This document shows, piece after piece, positions 1 through 6,643 of a stretch of DNA of 20,914 nucleotides (position 1 is its first letter; the number at the start of each line of letters is the position of its first letter). The notes beneath the pieces were generated by a model. It had not been told where the DNA came from. It ran no database searches and saw only the letters and a list, made by a program, of their open reading frames with translations. Where the stretch lies: contig JADWMI010000010.1 in assembly GCA_015767395.1 (NCBI GenBank), forward strand, positions 1 through 20,914, in the 5' to 3' direction. The translations under genes were made by a program, and so were the position numbers. The stretch is from Bacteroidota bacterium. Lineage in GTDB: Bacteria; Bacteroidota; Bacteroidia; Flavobacteriales; Flavobacteriaceae.

Positions 1-293
1 TCACGTTCACAAATTAAACTTGAATAAAAAACGCCATCAACCAATTTATGAATAATTACTTGCTTAATTACAATTTGAAACCTATCGGCAAATGTTTTAA
101 ACAAGTCATGCGTAAGTGGGCGAGGCGGTTTTATTTCTTTTTCCAGTGCAATAGCAATAGATTGTGCTTCAAAAGCGCCAATTACAATTGGTAATGTTCT
201 TGAGCCATTTACTTCGCTCAAAACCAGTGCATACGCACCACTTTGTGTTTGACTATAAGATATTCCTTTAATATTTAGACGAACTAAACTCAT
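1..293 (-). CDS. Bifunctional nuclease family protein (DUF151), N-terminal part
   Basis: The reverse strand from 293 down to the window edge is open for 97 codons and begins MSLVRLNIKGISYSQ. The stretch SGAYALVLSEVNGSRTLPIV followed by IGAFEAQSIAIALE and PRPLTHDLF is the characteristic N-terminal core of the DUF151 family, named after a plant protein with RNase and DNase activity. The bacterial role is poorly defined. The C-terminus lies outside the window, so total length and any UVR domain cannot be judged. The ATG at 293 is the natural start because the hairpin terminator of the etf genes lies only about 18 bases upstream. The gene follows etfB and etfA on the same strand, and some read-through transcription from them is possible. 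Confidence 0.85.
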   Translation of the reverse strand, partial: MSLVRLNIKGISYSQTQSGAYALVLSEVNGSRTLPIVIGAFEAQSIAIALEKEIKPPRPLTHDLFKTFADRFQIVIKQVIIHKLVDGVFYSSLICER

Positions 294-304
294 ACTTTAA
301 ATTT

Positions 305-357
305 AATAAAAAAGGCTATCTAATCAAAGGACTTTATTCCGTAATTAGATAGCCTTT
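305..357 (-). terminator. Rho-independent terminator after etfA
   Basis: Perfect 14-base arms AAAGGCTATCTAAT (311-324) and ATTAGATAGCCTTT (344-357) enclose a 19-base loop. Read on the minus strand the hairpin is followed by a run of T (complement of 307-313). It lies 23 bases past the etfA stop and just before the DUF151 start, so it should end or attenuate the etf transcript. Confidence 0.85.
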
Positions 358-380
358 TACAGAGGCACAATTTAATAAAA

Positions 381-1343
381 TTATGTGTTACTTGCCTTAA
401 ATTCTTTTAACTTTTCAATTAATTTAGGAACTACCTCAAAAGCGTCCCCTACAATGCCATATTCAGCGGCTTTAAAGAAAGGCGCTTCTGCGTCTGTATT
501 AATGACCACTTTAACTTTTGAAGAATTTACACCAGCTAAATGTTGAATAGCTCCTGAAATTCCAATTGCGATGTACAAGTTTGATGCTACTGGTTTACCA
601 GTTTGTCCAACGTGTTCACTGTGAGGTCTCCAGCCTAAATCAGAAACGGGTTTAGAACAAGCGGTTGCAGCTCCCAAAACTTCAGCCAGTTCTTCAACCA
701 TTCCCCAGTTTTCAGGTCCTTTTAAACCTCTACCGCCTGATACAACAATATCTGCGTCAGCAATGGTAACAGTTCCTGTGGTTTGTTCAATTTTTTCAGA
801 TGTAAGGTTGCTTTCTATTATTGATGGTGAAAATTCTTCAACACTACCATTAACTTGGTTTTCAATAATTCCAAATGAGTTTTTAGACAATCCAATAACC
901 TTAATATCGGTGTTGATGACTGAATTATTAAATGCTTTACTTGAAAAAGCTTTTCTTTTTACCATAAATGGCGAAGTAGAACTTGGCAATGCAACCACAT
1001 TACTAGTGTAACCTGCCTGTAGATTAACAGCTACCATTGGCGCAACGTACAGCCCGTTAATATTTGAATCAATAATTATTACTTGAGCATTTTCTTTCTC
1101 AGCTGCTTGTTGAATGATGTTTGCGTAAACTTTTGCATTAAAAGTTTTCAAATTTTCATTGGCAACATTTAAAATTTTTTCAGCTCCATAAGTATATAAT
1201 GCTGTTGGGTCATTTGAATTTATAGCCAATACAACAACAGATGTACCCAATTGTTCGGCAACTTTTTTACCGTATGAACTTGCTTCAAAAGCAGATTTTT
1301 TAAATTTTCCTTCCGATGTTTCGGCAAAAACTAAAACTGACAT
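381..1343 (-). CDS. etfA: Electron transfer flavoprotein, alpha subunit
   Basis: This is the FAD-binding large subunit of the soluble ETF heterodimer, which takes electrons from acyl-CoA dehydrogenases and passes them to ETF:quinone oxidoreductase. The 320-residue length is typical. The N-terminal domain (about 1-190) starts MSVLVFAETSEGKFKKSAFE. The C-terminal FAD domain holds the family signature: VVSGGRGLKGPENW near 200-213, then CSKPVSDLGWRPHSEHVGQT and the ISGAIQHLAGVNSSK loop that contacts the flavin. The gene lies 117 bases downstream of etfB on the same strand. Within that gap a weak promoter-like arrangement (TTG complement at 1431-1433, TACTTTAG complement at 1407-1414) could give some independent transcription, but co-transcription with etfB is the simpler reading. 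Confidence 0.97.
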   Translation of the reverse strand: MSVLVFAETSEGKFKKSAFEASSYGKKVAEQLGTSVVVLAINSNDPTALYTYGAEKILNVANENLKTFNAKVYANIIQQAAEKENAQVIIIDSNINGLYVAPMVAVNLQAGYTSNVVALPSSTSPFMVKRKAFSSKAFNNSVINTDIKVIGLSKNSFGIIENQVNGSVEEFSPSIIESNLTSEKIEQTTGTVTIADADIVVSGGRGLKGPENWGMVEELAEVLGAATACSKPVSDLGWRPHSEHVGQTGKPVASNLYIAIGISGAIQHLAGVNSSKVKVVINTDAEAPFFKAAEYGIVGDAFEVVPKLIEKLKEFKASNT

Positions 1344-1347
1344 ATAT

Positions 1348-1371
1348 TTTTAGATTTTAGATTTTAGATTT
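1348..1371. repeat. Short tandem repeat, 7-bp unit TTTTAGA x3 plus partial
   Basis: TTTTAGA occurs three times head to tail (1348-1354, 1355-1361, 1362-1368) followed by a partial unit TTT. It lies in the etfB-etfA gap and forms the untranslated stretch directly before the etfA start codon. Confidence 0.8.
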
Positions 1372-1460
1372 AAAAATTCAGATTTTTTTATTGCTGAATT
1401 GTAACTCTAAAGTATTTATATTTTTTTTAACAATTAAACGTTTAAACACCTAAACAATAA

Positions 1461-2201
1461 TTAAATTACTTTGGCTTCATTATGCAATAAACTAACGAGT
1501 TCATCAACAGTGTCTACTATTTTACATGCTGATTTAGCTAGCGGTTTTTCAAAAGAGGAAGATGAAGTTGTTGAAACACTTTGTGTAGGCTCAACAATTG
1601 TTAATGGCTTTTTTCTAGCCATCATAATACCTCTCATATTTGGAATGCGTAAATCTTTTTCTTCAACAAGCCCTTTTTGACCTGCAACTATTAATGGTAA
1701 ATTACAGGATAAGGTTTCTTTTCCGCCGTCTATTTCACGGTAAATGGTCGCTTTCTCTCCTTCAATTTCGAGGCCAATACAAGCGTTTACAAAATTAAAA
1801 TCTAATAATGCAGCTAGCATTCCAGGAACCATTCCTCCATTATAATCAATAGATTCTTTTCCCGCTAAAACCAAGTTGAATTCACCATTTTTTACTATTT
1901 CAGCCAATTCTTTGGCAACAGTAAAACCATCAGTTGCTTCGGTATTTACTCTAATTGCATTGTCAGCACCAATTGCCAGCGCTTTGCGTAAAGTAGGTTC
2001 AGTAGAGACATTTCCAACATTCACAACTGTTACCGTTGCATTTTGCTTTTCCTTAAACCACATAGCCCTACTTAAGGCAAATTCATCGTACGGATTTATG
2101 ACAAATTGAACGCCGTTATTGTCAAATTCTGTATCGTTTTCCTTGAAATTTATTTTTGAAGTAGTGTCGGGTACATGACTAATACAAACTAATATTTTCA
2201 T
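1461..2201 (-). CDS. etfB: Electron transfer flavoprotein, beta subunit
   Basis: The small ETF subunit binds AMP structurally and docks dehydrogenases through its recognition loop. The protein has 246 residues and starts MKILVCISHVPDTTSKINF. It has the usual VQFVINPYDEFALSRAMWFKE segment near 31-51, the GADNAIRV segment, the AGKESIDYNGGMVPGMLAALLDF segment around residues 113-135 (the ETF-beta signature region), and an RIPNMRGIMMARKKPL tail that matches the docking arm. It is the first gene of the etfBA unit and is transcribed away from the pyruvate dehydrogenase E1 beta gene. The 175-bp divergent spacer contains a strong palindrome. On the etfB side the sequence TATATTCG (complement of 2259-2266) resembles a -7 box with one mismatch. 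Confidence 0.97.
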   Translation of the reverse strand: MKILVCISHVPDTTSKINFKENDTEFDNNGVQFVINPYDEFALSRAMWFKEKQNATVTVVNVGNVSTEPTLRKALAIGADNAIRVNTEATDGFTVAKELAEIVKNGEFNLVLAGKESIDYNGGMVPGMLAALLDFNFVNACIGLEIEGEKATIYREIDGGKETLSCNLPLIVAGQKGLVEEKDLRIPNMRGIMMARKKPLTIVEPTQSVSTTSSSSFEKPLAKSACKIVDTVDELVSLLHNEAKVI

Positions 2202-2278
2202 TTTGTTATATATTTGATTTTAAACTGTAAAATTAATGGTAAACACATGATATATTTACGAATATACTACTTTTTTTT

Positions 2279-2306
2279 AAAAATACTATGCACGCATAGT
2301 ATTTTT
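2279..2306. promoter_or_regulatory. 28-bp palindrome, candidate operator between etfB and E1 beta gene
   Basis: The arms AAAAATACTATGC (2279-2291) and GCATAGTATTTTT (2294-2306) are perfect reverse complements separated by only AC. The mixed-sequence core ATACTATGC/GCATAGTAT makes this more than an A/T tract. It lies 73 bases from the etfB start. It is 17 bases upstream of the TTG of the E1 beta promoter and overlaps the place where the -33 region of an etfB promoter would be. The size and symmetry fit the site of a homodimeric repressor (MarR or TetR type). The regulator is not identified. Confidence 0.6.
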
Positions 2307-2323
2307 TATAAATTAATATTTTT

Positions 2324-2354
2324 TTGATAGTAAATGTAGAAATGCTTATTTTTG
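2324..2354 (+). promoter_or_regulatory. Bacteroidetes-type promoter of the E1 beta gene
   Basis: TTG (2324-2326), a 20-base spacer and TATTTTTG (2347-2354) match TTG-N17-23-TAnnTTTG. Predicted transcription start is near 2358-2362, about 15-19 bases before the ATG at 2377. Confidence 0.75.
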
Positions 2355-2376
2355 CAATTCCAAAAAAAAATACAAA

Positions 2377-3357
2377 ATGAAGACAATACAATTTAGACAA
2401 GCAATTTGTGAAGCGATGAGTGAAGAAATGCGCCGTGATGAATCGATTTTCTTAATAGGTGAAGAGGTTGCAGAATATAATGGTGCTTACAAAGCTTCAA
2501 AAGGAATGCTAGATGAATTTGGTGCAAGACGTGTTATTGATTCTCCTATTGCCGAATTAGGTTTTGCAGGAATCTCTGTAGGATCTGCAATGAATGGTAA
2601 TAGACCAATTGTTGAGTTTATGACATTTAACTTTGCTTTGGTTGGTATTGATCAAATAATAAATAATGCAGCTAAAATCAGACAAATGTCTGGAGGTCAA
2701 TTAAATTGTCCAATTGTTTTTAGAGGGCCAACTGGTTCTGCAGGTCAATTAGGTGCAACGCATTCACAAGCTTTTGAAAACTGGTTTGCAAATACACCTG
2801 GTTTAAAAGTAATTGTTCCTTCAAATCCATATGATGCTAAAGGTTTATTAAAAGCCGCAATTAGAGATAACGATCCCGTTATTTTTATGGAATCTGAACA
2901 AATGTATGGTGATAAAATGGAAATACCTGAGGGAGAATATATCATTCCAATTGGTGTTGCCGATATTAAAAGAGAAGGTACAGATGTAACCATCGTTTCT
3001 TTTGGAAAAATTATTAAAGAAGCTTATAAAGCCGCTGATGTTTTGGAAAAGGAAGGAATTTCTTGTGAAATTTTGGATATGAGGACAATCAGACCAATGG
3101 ATTTTGAAGCTATTTTTACTTCAGTTAAAAAAACAAATAGATTGGTTGTTTTAGAAGAATCTTGGCCTTTTGCAAGTATTTCATCTGAAATCACATTCCA
3201 AGTTCAAGAAAATGTATTTGATCATTTAGATGCTCCAATTCGTAGAATTACTACAGCAGATACTCCTGCAGCATACTCTCCTGTTTTAATGGAAGAATGG
3301 TTGCCTAATTTTAACGATGTTGTAAAAGCGGTTAAAGACGTTTTATATATAAAATAA
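2377..3357 (+). CDS. pdhB: Pyruvate dehydrogenase E1 component, beta subunit
   Basis: This is the beta subunit of the alpha2-beta2 thiamine-diphosphate E1 component, which decarboxylates a 2-oxo acid (pyruvate most likely) and passes the acyl group to E2. It has 326 residues, the normal size. Visible marks are IGEEVAEYNGAYKASKGM near 27-44, RVIDSPIAELGFAG at 52-64 with the conserved Glu60 that contacts the thiamine ring, GATHSQAFENWF with the active-site-lining His near 129, and the C-terminal transketolase domain (about 200-326) with EILDMRTIRPMD and LVVLEESWPFASI. No E1 alpha, E2 or E3 gene lies alongside, so its partners are elsewhere. A branched-chain E1 beta cannot be excluded by motif alone, but the flavobacterial context favours PDH. 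It has its own promoter and terminator. Confidence 0.9.
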   Translation: MKTIQFRQAICEAMSEEMRRDESIFLIGEEVAEYNGAYKASKGMLDEFGARRVIDSPIAELGFAGISVGSAMNGNRPIVEFMTFNFALVGIDQIINNAAKIRQMSGGQLNCPIVFRGPTGSAGQLGATHSQAFENWFANTPGLKVIVPSNPYDAKGLLKAAIRDNDPVIFMESEQMYGDKMEIPEGEYIIPIGVADIKREGTDVTIVSFGKIIKEAYKAADVLEKEGISCEILDMRTIRPMDFEAIFTSVKKTNRLVVLEESWPFASISSEITFQVQENVFDHLDAPIRRITTADTPAAYSPVLMEEWLPNFNDVVKAVKDVLYIK

Positions 3358-3376
3358 TAGCATTAAATTGCATGTG

Positions 3377-3410
3377 AATTCCTTTTGAGTTTAACTTGAA
3401 AGGAATTTTT
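3377..3410 (+). terminator. Terminator after the E1 beta gene
   Basis: AATTCCTTT (3377-3385) pairs with AAAGGAATT (3399-3407), the stem continues through AGTT/AACT inside the loop, and a T run follows. The ATG of the next gene is only 19 bases on. Confidence 0.8.
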
Positions 3411-3425
3411 TATTAATAAAAGGTT

Positions 3426-5915
3426 ATGGTTTCAAAAACTACATTTTTAAGTGTTTTATTTCTGCTTATTTTTTCTGTTACTTATGCACAGGTAAAAATT
3501 AGCGGTACAGTTAGAGATGCACAACAAGAATCTATTCCTTTTGCAAATATCTTTTTTGTAGGTTCCAGTGTTGGAACAGTTTCCGATGAATATGGTAAAT
3601 TTTATTTAGAATCAAATAAAACCTATACGCAAATTGAAGTTTCTTTTTTGGGTTTTGAAACCAGAGTTGTTCCAGTTAAAAGTCGAGATTTCAACATTGA
3701 AATTATCTTGAAAGAAGAAGCTTCTCAGTTAAAAGAAGTTGTTATCTATAGTGGGAAAATAAAGAAAAAAGGAAATCCAGCCATTGCAATTTTAGAAAAG
3801 GTTTGGGGTAAAAAACGTCAAAATGGAATCTACCTATTTGATCAATATCAATATGAGAAATACGAAAAGTTAGAATTTGACATCAATAATATAGACAGTA
3901 CTGTTATTAACAGTAAGTTGTTTGACAATATCGAATTTATATTTGAGGGAATTGATACTTCACGTGTTACTGGGAAAACATTTTTACCGATTTTTATAAA
4001 TGAATCTGTTTATAAAACTTATGGAGATAACACTAAAAATAGAGAGCGAGAAGATATAGTTGCCAACATAAATTCAGGTTTTAGTTCAAACCAAAACATT
4101 ATTGCCTTTATAAAAGACCTGTATATAGAATATGATATTTACAGTAGTTATATTAAAATTTTCGATAAAAGTTTTGTGAGTCCAATTTCAAAAGCAGGTA
4201 CTTTATCATATAACTATGTATTAGCTGATAGTACTTTTATTGGTGATAAATGGTGTTACAATATTTTATATTATCCAAGAAGAAAAGGGGCGTTAACTTT
4301 TAAAGGTGATTTTTGGGTAAATGACACAACGTTTGCAATTAAAGAAATTAATATGCAGGCAAATAAAAGTGCCAATATTAACTGGGTAAAAGATATTTAT
4401 ATTGAACAGGAATACCACGTTTTAAATGATACTGTTTTCTTATTGAAAAAGGATTATATAATGTCTGATTTTAGCTTTAAGAAAAAAGAAGAATCAAAAG
4501 GTATTTATGGTAAGCGAACTACCATGTATAAAGATTATGTTTTTGATGATGCAAAAACAGATAAGTTTTATAAAGTACAAGTTGATGCTTACGACGAAGA
4601 AATTTATAATAAAGAACCGGAATTTTGGAATAAAAGCCGACAAGAAAAATTATCAGAAAACGAACAAGGCATCTATAAATTAATTGATACATTAAAAACG
4701 GTTCCTAAGTTTAAAAGGATGTACGATTTGATTTCAATTCTTGGTTCAGGCTATGTAGAAATGAATAATTTTGATTTTGGGCCCATTTATTCAACCATTG
4801 GAACAAATGATGTTGAAGGATTGCGATTAAGGATTGGAGGTAGAACCTATTTTGGTCCAAATGATAAATGGCGTATACAATCCTATTTGGCTTATGGATT
4901 TAAAGACAATCAGTTTAAATATGGTGTTTCTGGAAAATGGATGTTAAATCCAAAGAGTAGATTTATTATTGGAGGTGGAAACCGAAGAGATGTTGAGCAA
5001 ATTGGAGTAAGTTTAACAACAACAAATGACATATTAGGGCGTAGTTTTGCTTCCTCTGCAATTTTTGCAAGTGGTGACAATAGCAAGTTAACTTCTATTA
5101 ATTTATCCAACTTATTTATATCGGTTGAGCCAATTAAAAATTTGAATTTTAGATTGGGTACTTCTTACAGAACTTTAAAATCAGCGTCACCTGAAACCTT
5201 TAATCTAGATTGGTGGGTTGACAAAGAAAATGGAATTAAAGAACATAGAACCATACAATCTGAAATTGATTTTTCAATTAATTATAGGCCAAATAGAAAA
5301 ACAATTGGATGGGGTGTAGAGCGGAATGAAGTCTCCAGTACTTATACTTCCTTGTTTTTAAATTATTCCCAAGGGATTAAAGGGGTATACAATAGTGATT
5401 TCGATTATCAAAAAGTTCAATTTTATTATCGCCAACCAATTTTAATAGGTGGTTTTGGTAGAATGTTTACAACCCTTGAAGCTGGGAAAATATTTGGAGA
5501 AGTACCACTTGGATTGTTAAGTGTTGTGCCAGGGAATCAGTCGTTTTCGACAATAGAAAACACCTATTCATTATTAGATTATTATGAATTTGTTACAGAT
5601 ACGTATGCTTCAATTCATGTAGATCATAATTTTAACGGACGCTTTTTTTCAAGAATACCATTGTTCAGAAAATTGAATTGGAGAGAGTTGGTTGGTTTGA
5701 AAGCAGTTTGGGGCTCAATATCGGATGAGAATATCGCATTGAATGCTTCAAGTATTGCATATGAAGCTCCTACAAAAATGTACTATGAGTATAGTGTTGG
5801 TGTGGGGAATATTTTTAAAGTCCTTAGAATAGATTTTAATTGGAGAGGGAACTATAGAGATGTGCCAAATGCAACTAATTTTACAATTAAAGCTGCTGTT
5901 GGTTTCCATTTCTAA
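3426..5915 (+). CDS. DUF5686 outer-membrane protein with CarboxypepD_reg-like domain
   Basis: The protein has 829 residues. Residues 1-21 form a Sec signal peptide (MVSKTTFLSVLFLLIFSVTYAQ). Residues about 23-105 are a CarboxypepD_reg-like beta-sandwich (KISGTVRDAQQESIPFANI, then GTVSDEYGKFYLE and VSFLGFETRVVPV), the N-terminal module often found on TonB-dependent and related outer-membrane proteins of Bacteroidetes. The rest matches DUF5686: ILEKVWGKKRQNGIYLFDQY near 120-140, then long alternating aromatic beta strands ending in a terminal Phe (AAVGFHF), as expected for a C-terminal beta-barrel inserted by the BAM machinery. Its molecular function is unknown. There is no TonB plug domain, so it is not a SusC-type transporter. 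It probably has a separate transcript, since a terminator precedes it, although no clear promoter was found. Confidence 0.88.
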   Translation: MVSKTTFLSVLFLLIFSVTYAQVKISGTVRDAQQESIPFANIFFVGSSVGTVSDEYGKFYLESNKTYTQIEVSFLGFETRVVPVKSRDFNIEIILKEEASQLKEVVIYSGKIKKKGNPAIAILEKVWGKKRQNGIYLFDQYQYEKYEKLEFDINNIDSTVINSKLFDNIEFIFEGIDTSRVTGKTFLPIFINESVYKTYGDNTKNREREDIVANINSGFSSNQNIIAFIKDLYIEYDIYSSYIKIFDKSFVSPISKAGTLSYNYVLADSTFIGDKWCYNILYYPRRKGALTFKGDFWVNDTTFAIKEINMQANKSANINWVKDIYIEQEYHVLNDTVFLLKKDYIMSDFSFKKKEESKGIYGKRTTMYKDYVFDDAKTDKFYKVQVDAYDEEIYNKEPEFWNKSRQEKLSENEQGIYKLIDTLKTVPKFKRMYDLISILGSGYVEMNNFDFGPIYSTIGTNDVEGLRLRIGGRTYFGPNDKWRIQSYLAYGFKDNQFKYGVSGKWMLNPKSRFIIGGGNRRDVEQIGVSLTTTNDILGRSFASSAIFASGDNSKLTSINLSNLFISVEPIKNLNFRLGTSYRTLKSASPETFNLDWWVDKENGIKEHRTIQSEIDFSINYRPNRKTIGWGVERNEVSSTYTSLFLNYSQGIKGVYNSDFDYQKVQFYYRQPILIGGFGRMFTTLEAGKIFGEVPLGLLSVVPGNQSFSTIENTYSLLDYYEFVTDTYASIHVDHNFNGRFFSRIPLFRKLNWRELVGLKAVWGSISDENIALNASSIAYEAPTKMYYEYSVGVGNIFKVLRIDFNWRGNYRDVPNATNFTIKAAVGFHF

Positions 5916-5929
5916 AATTTATATTGCAA

Positions 5930-5962
5930 TTGCACTAATCCATTCTGAAATTTGTATTTTTG
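5930..5962 (+). promoter_or_regulatory. Bacteroidetes-type promoter of ppa
   Basis: TTG (5930-5932), a 22-base spacer and TATTTTTG (5955-5962). The predicted start is near 5967-5970, about 25 bases before the ATG at 5993. Confidence 0.7.
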
Positions 5963-5992
5963 AAAAAAATTAAAACTAAATAACTAATTAAA

Positions 5993-6520
5993 ATGAGTGA
6001 CAAAAAAATTGTAACATTTGATGTGTTAATTGAAATTCCTAAGGGAAGTAGGAACAAGTATGAATATGATTTTACTTTACATAAAATTAGATTTGACAGA
6101 ATGTTGTTTTCGTCCATGATGTATCCTGGTGATTATGGTTTTATTCCTGAAACGTTGGCTTTAGACTCAGATCCATTAGACGTTTTAGTATTAGGTCATC
6201 AACCAACATACCCAATGGTAGTAATGGAAGTTAGACCTATTGGTGTTTTTTATATGACAGATGAAAAAGGTCCTGATGAAAAAATTATTTGTGTACCAGT
6301 TTCAGATCCAATTTGGAGTAATAGATTAGATATTACAGATTTAAATCCTCATAGACTAAAGGAAATTGAACATTTCTTTCAGGTTTATAAAGATTTAGAA
6401 GAGAAAAAAGTAGATACTGGAGGTTGGGGAAATGCTGAAGAAGCAATTAAAATTTACCATGAATGTGTTGAGCGTTATGATAAAAGTGAGCACAAAAAGA
6501 AGAGAACATTTACAATATAA
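5993..6520 (+). CDS. ppa: Inorganic pyrophosphatase, family I (soluble)
   Basis: This cytoplasmic Mg2+-dependent enzyme hydrolyses PPi to two phosphates and so pulls biosynthetic reactions forward. The 175-residue length is typical of bacterial family I. The PROSITE-type signature DSDPLDV is present at 58-64 with the metal-binding Asp58, Asp60 and Asp63. Other active-site residues fit: Glu14, Lys22, Glu24, Arg36, Tyr44 and Tyr48, and a later DEKIICVPVSDP segment supplies Asp and Lys ligands. It has its own promoter and a strong terminator, so it is probably monocistronic. It sits directly before hppA, so the genome pairs a soluble and an energy-conserving pyrophosphatase at one locus. Confidence 0.95.
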   Translation: MSDKKIVTFDVLIEIPKGSRNKYEYDFTLHKIRFDRMLFSSMMYPGDYGFIPETLALDSDPLDVLVLGHQPTYPMVVMEVRPIGVFYMTDEKGPDEKIICVPVSDPIWSNRLDITDLNPHRLKEIEHFFQVYKDLEEKKVDTGGWGNAEEAIKIYHECVERYDKSEHKKKRTFTI

Positions 6521-6549
6521 ATTGACTAATAAATAGTTCATTAGCGAGG

Positions 6550-6579
6550 CCACCTTATTAATTTAAGGTGGTTTTTTTT
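6550..6579 (+). terminator. Terminator after ppa
   Basis: CCACCTTA (6550-6557) pairs with TAAGGTGG (6564-6571) around a 6-base loop, followed by eight T (6572-6579). Confidence 0.9.
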
Positions 6580-6643
6580 ATCCCATTGATTTACTTACAT
6601 TAGCCCTGATTAAAAACTAATTAACTAAAACAAAGATTAAAAA

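Noticed and set aside
763..1011. Plus-strand open frame inside etfA
   Set aside because: It is a shadow of etfA in another frame. The etfA frame shows family motifs throughout.
1434..1445. 12-bp palindrome TTAAACGTTTAA between etfB and etfA
   Set aside because: It is short and A/T-rich with only a CG centre, which is likely by chance. There is no promoter context strong enough to call an operator.
2279..2306. Palindrome read as a rho-independent terminator
   Set aside because: It lies between two divergent gene starts, where no transcript needs ending. A 2-base centre is also poor for an RNA loop. An operator fits better.
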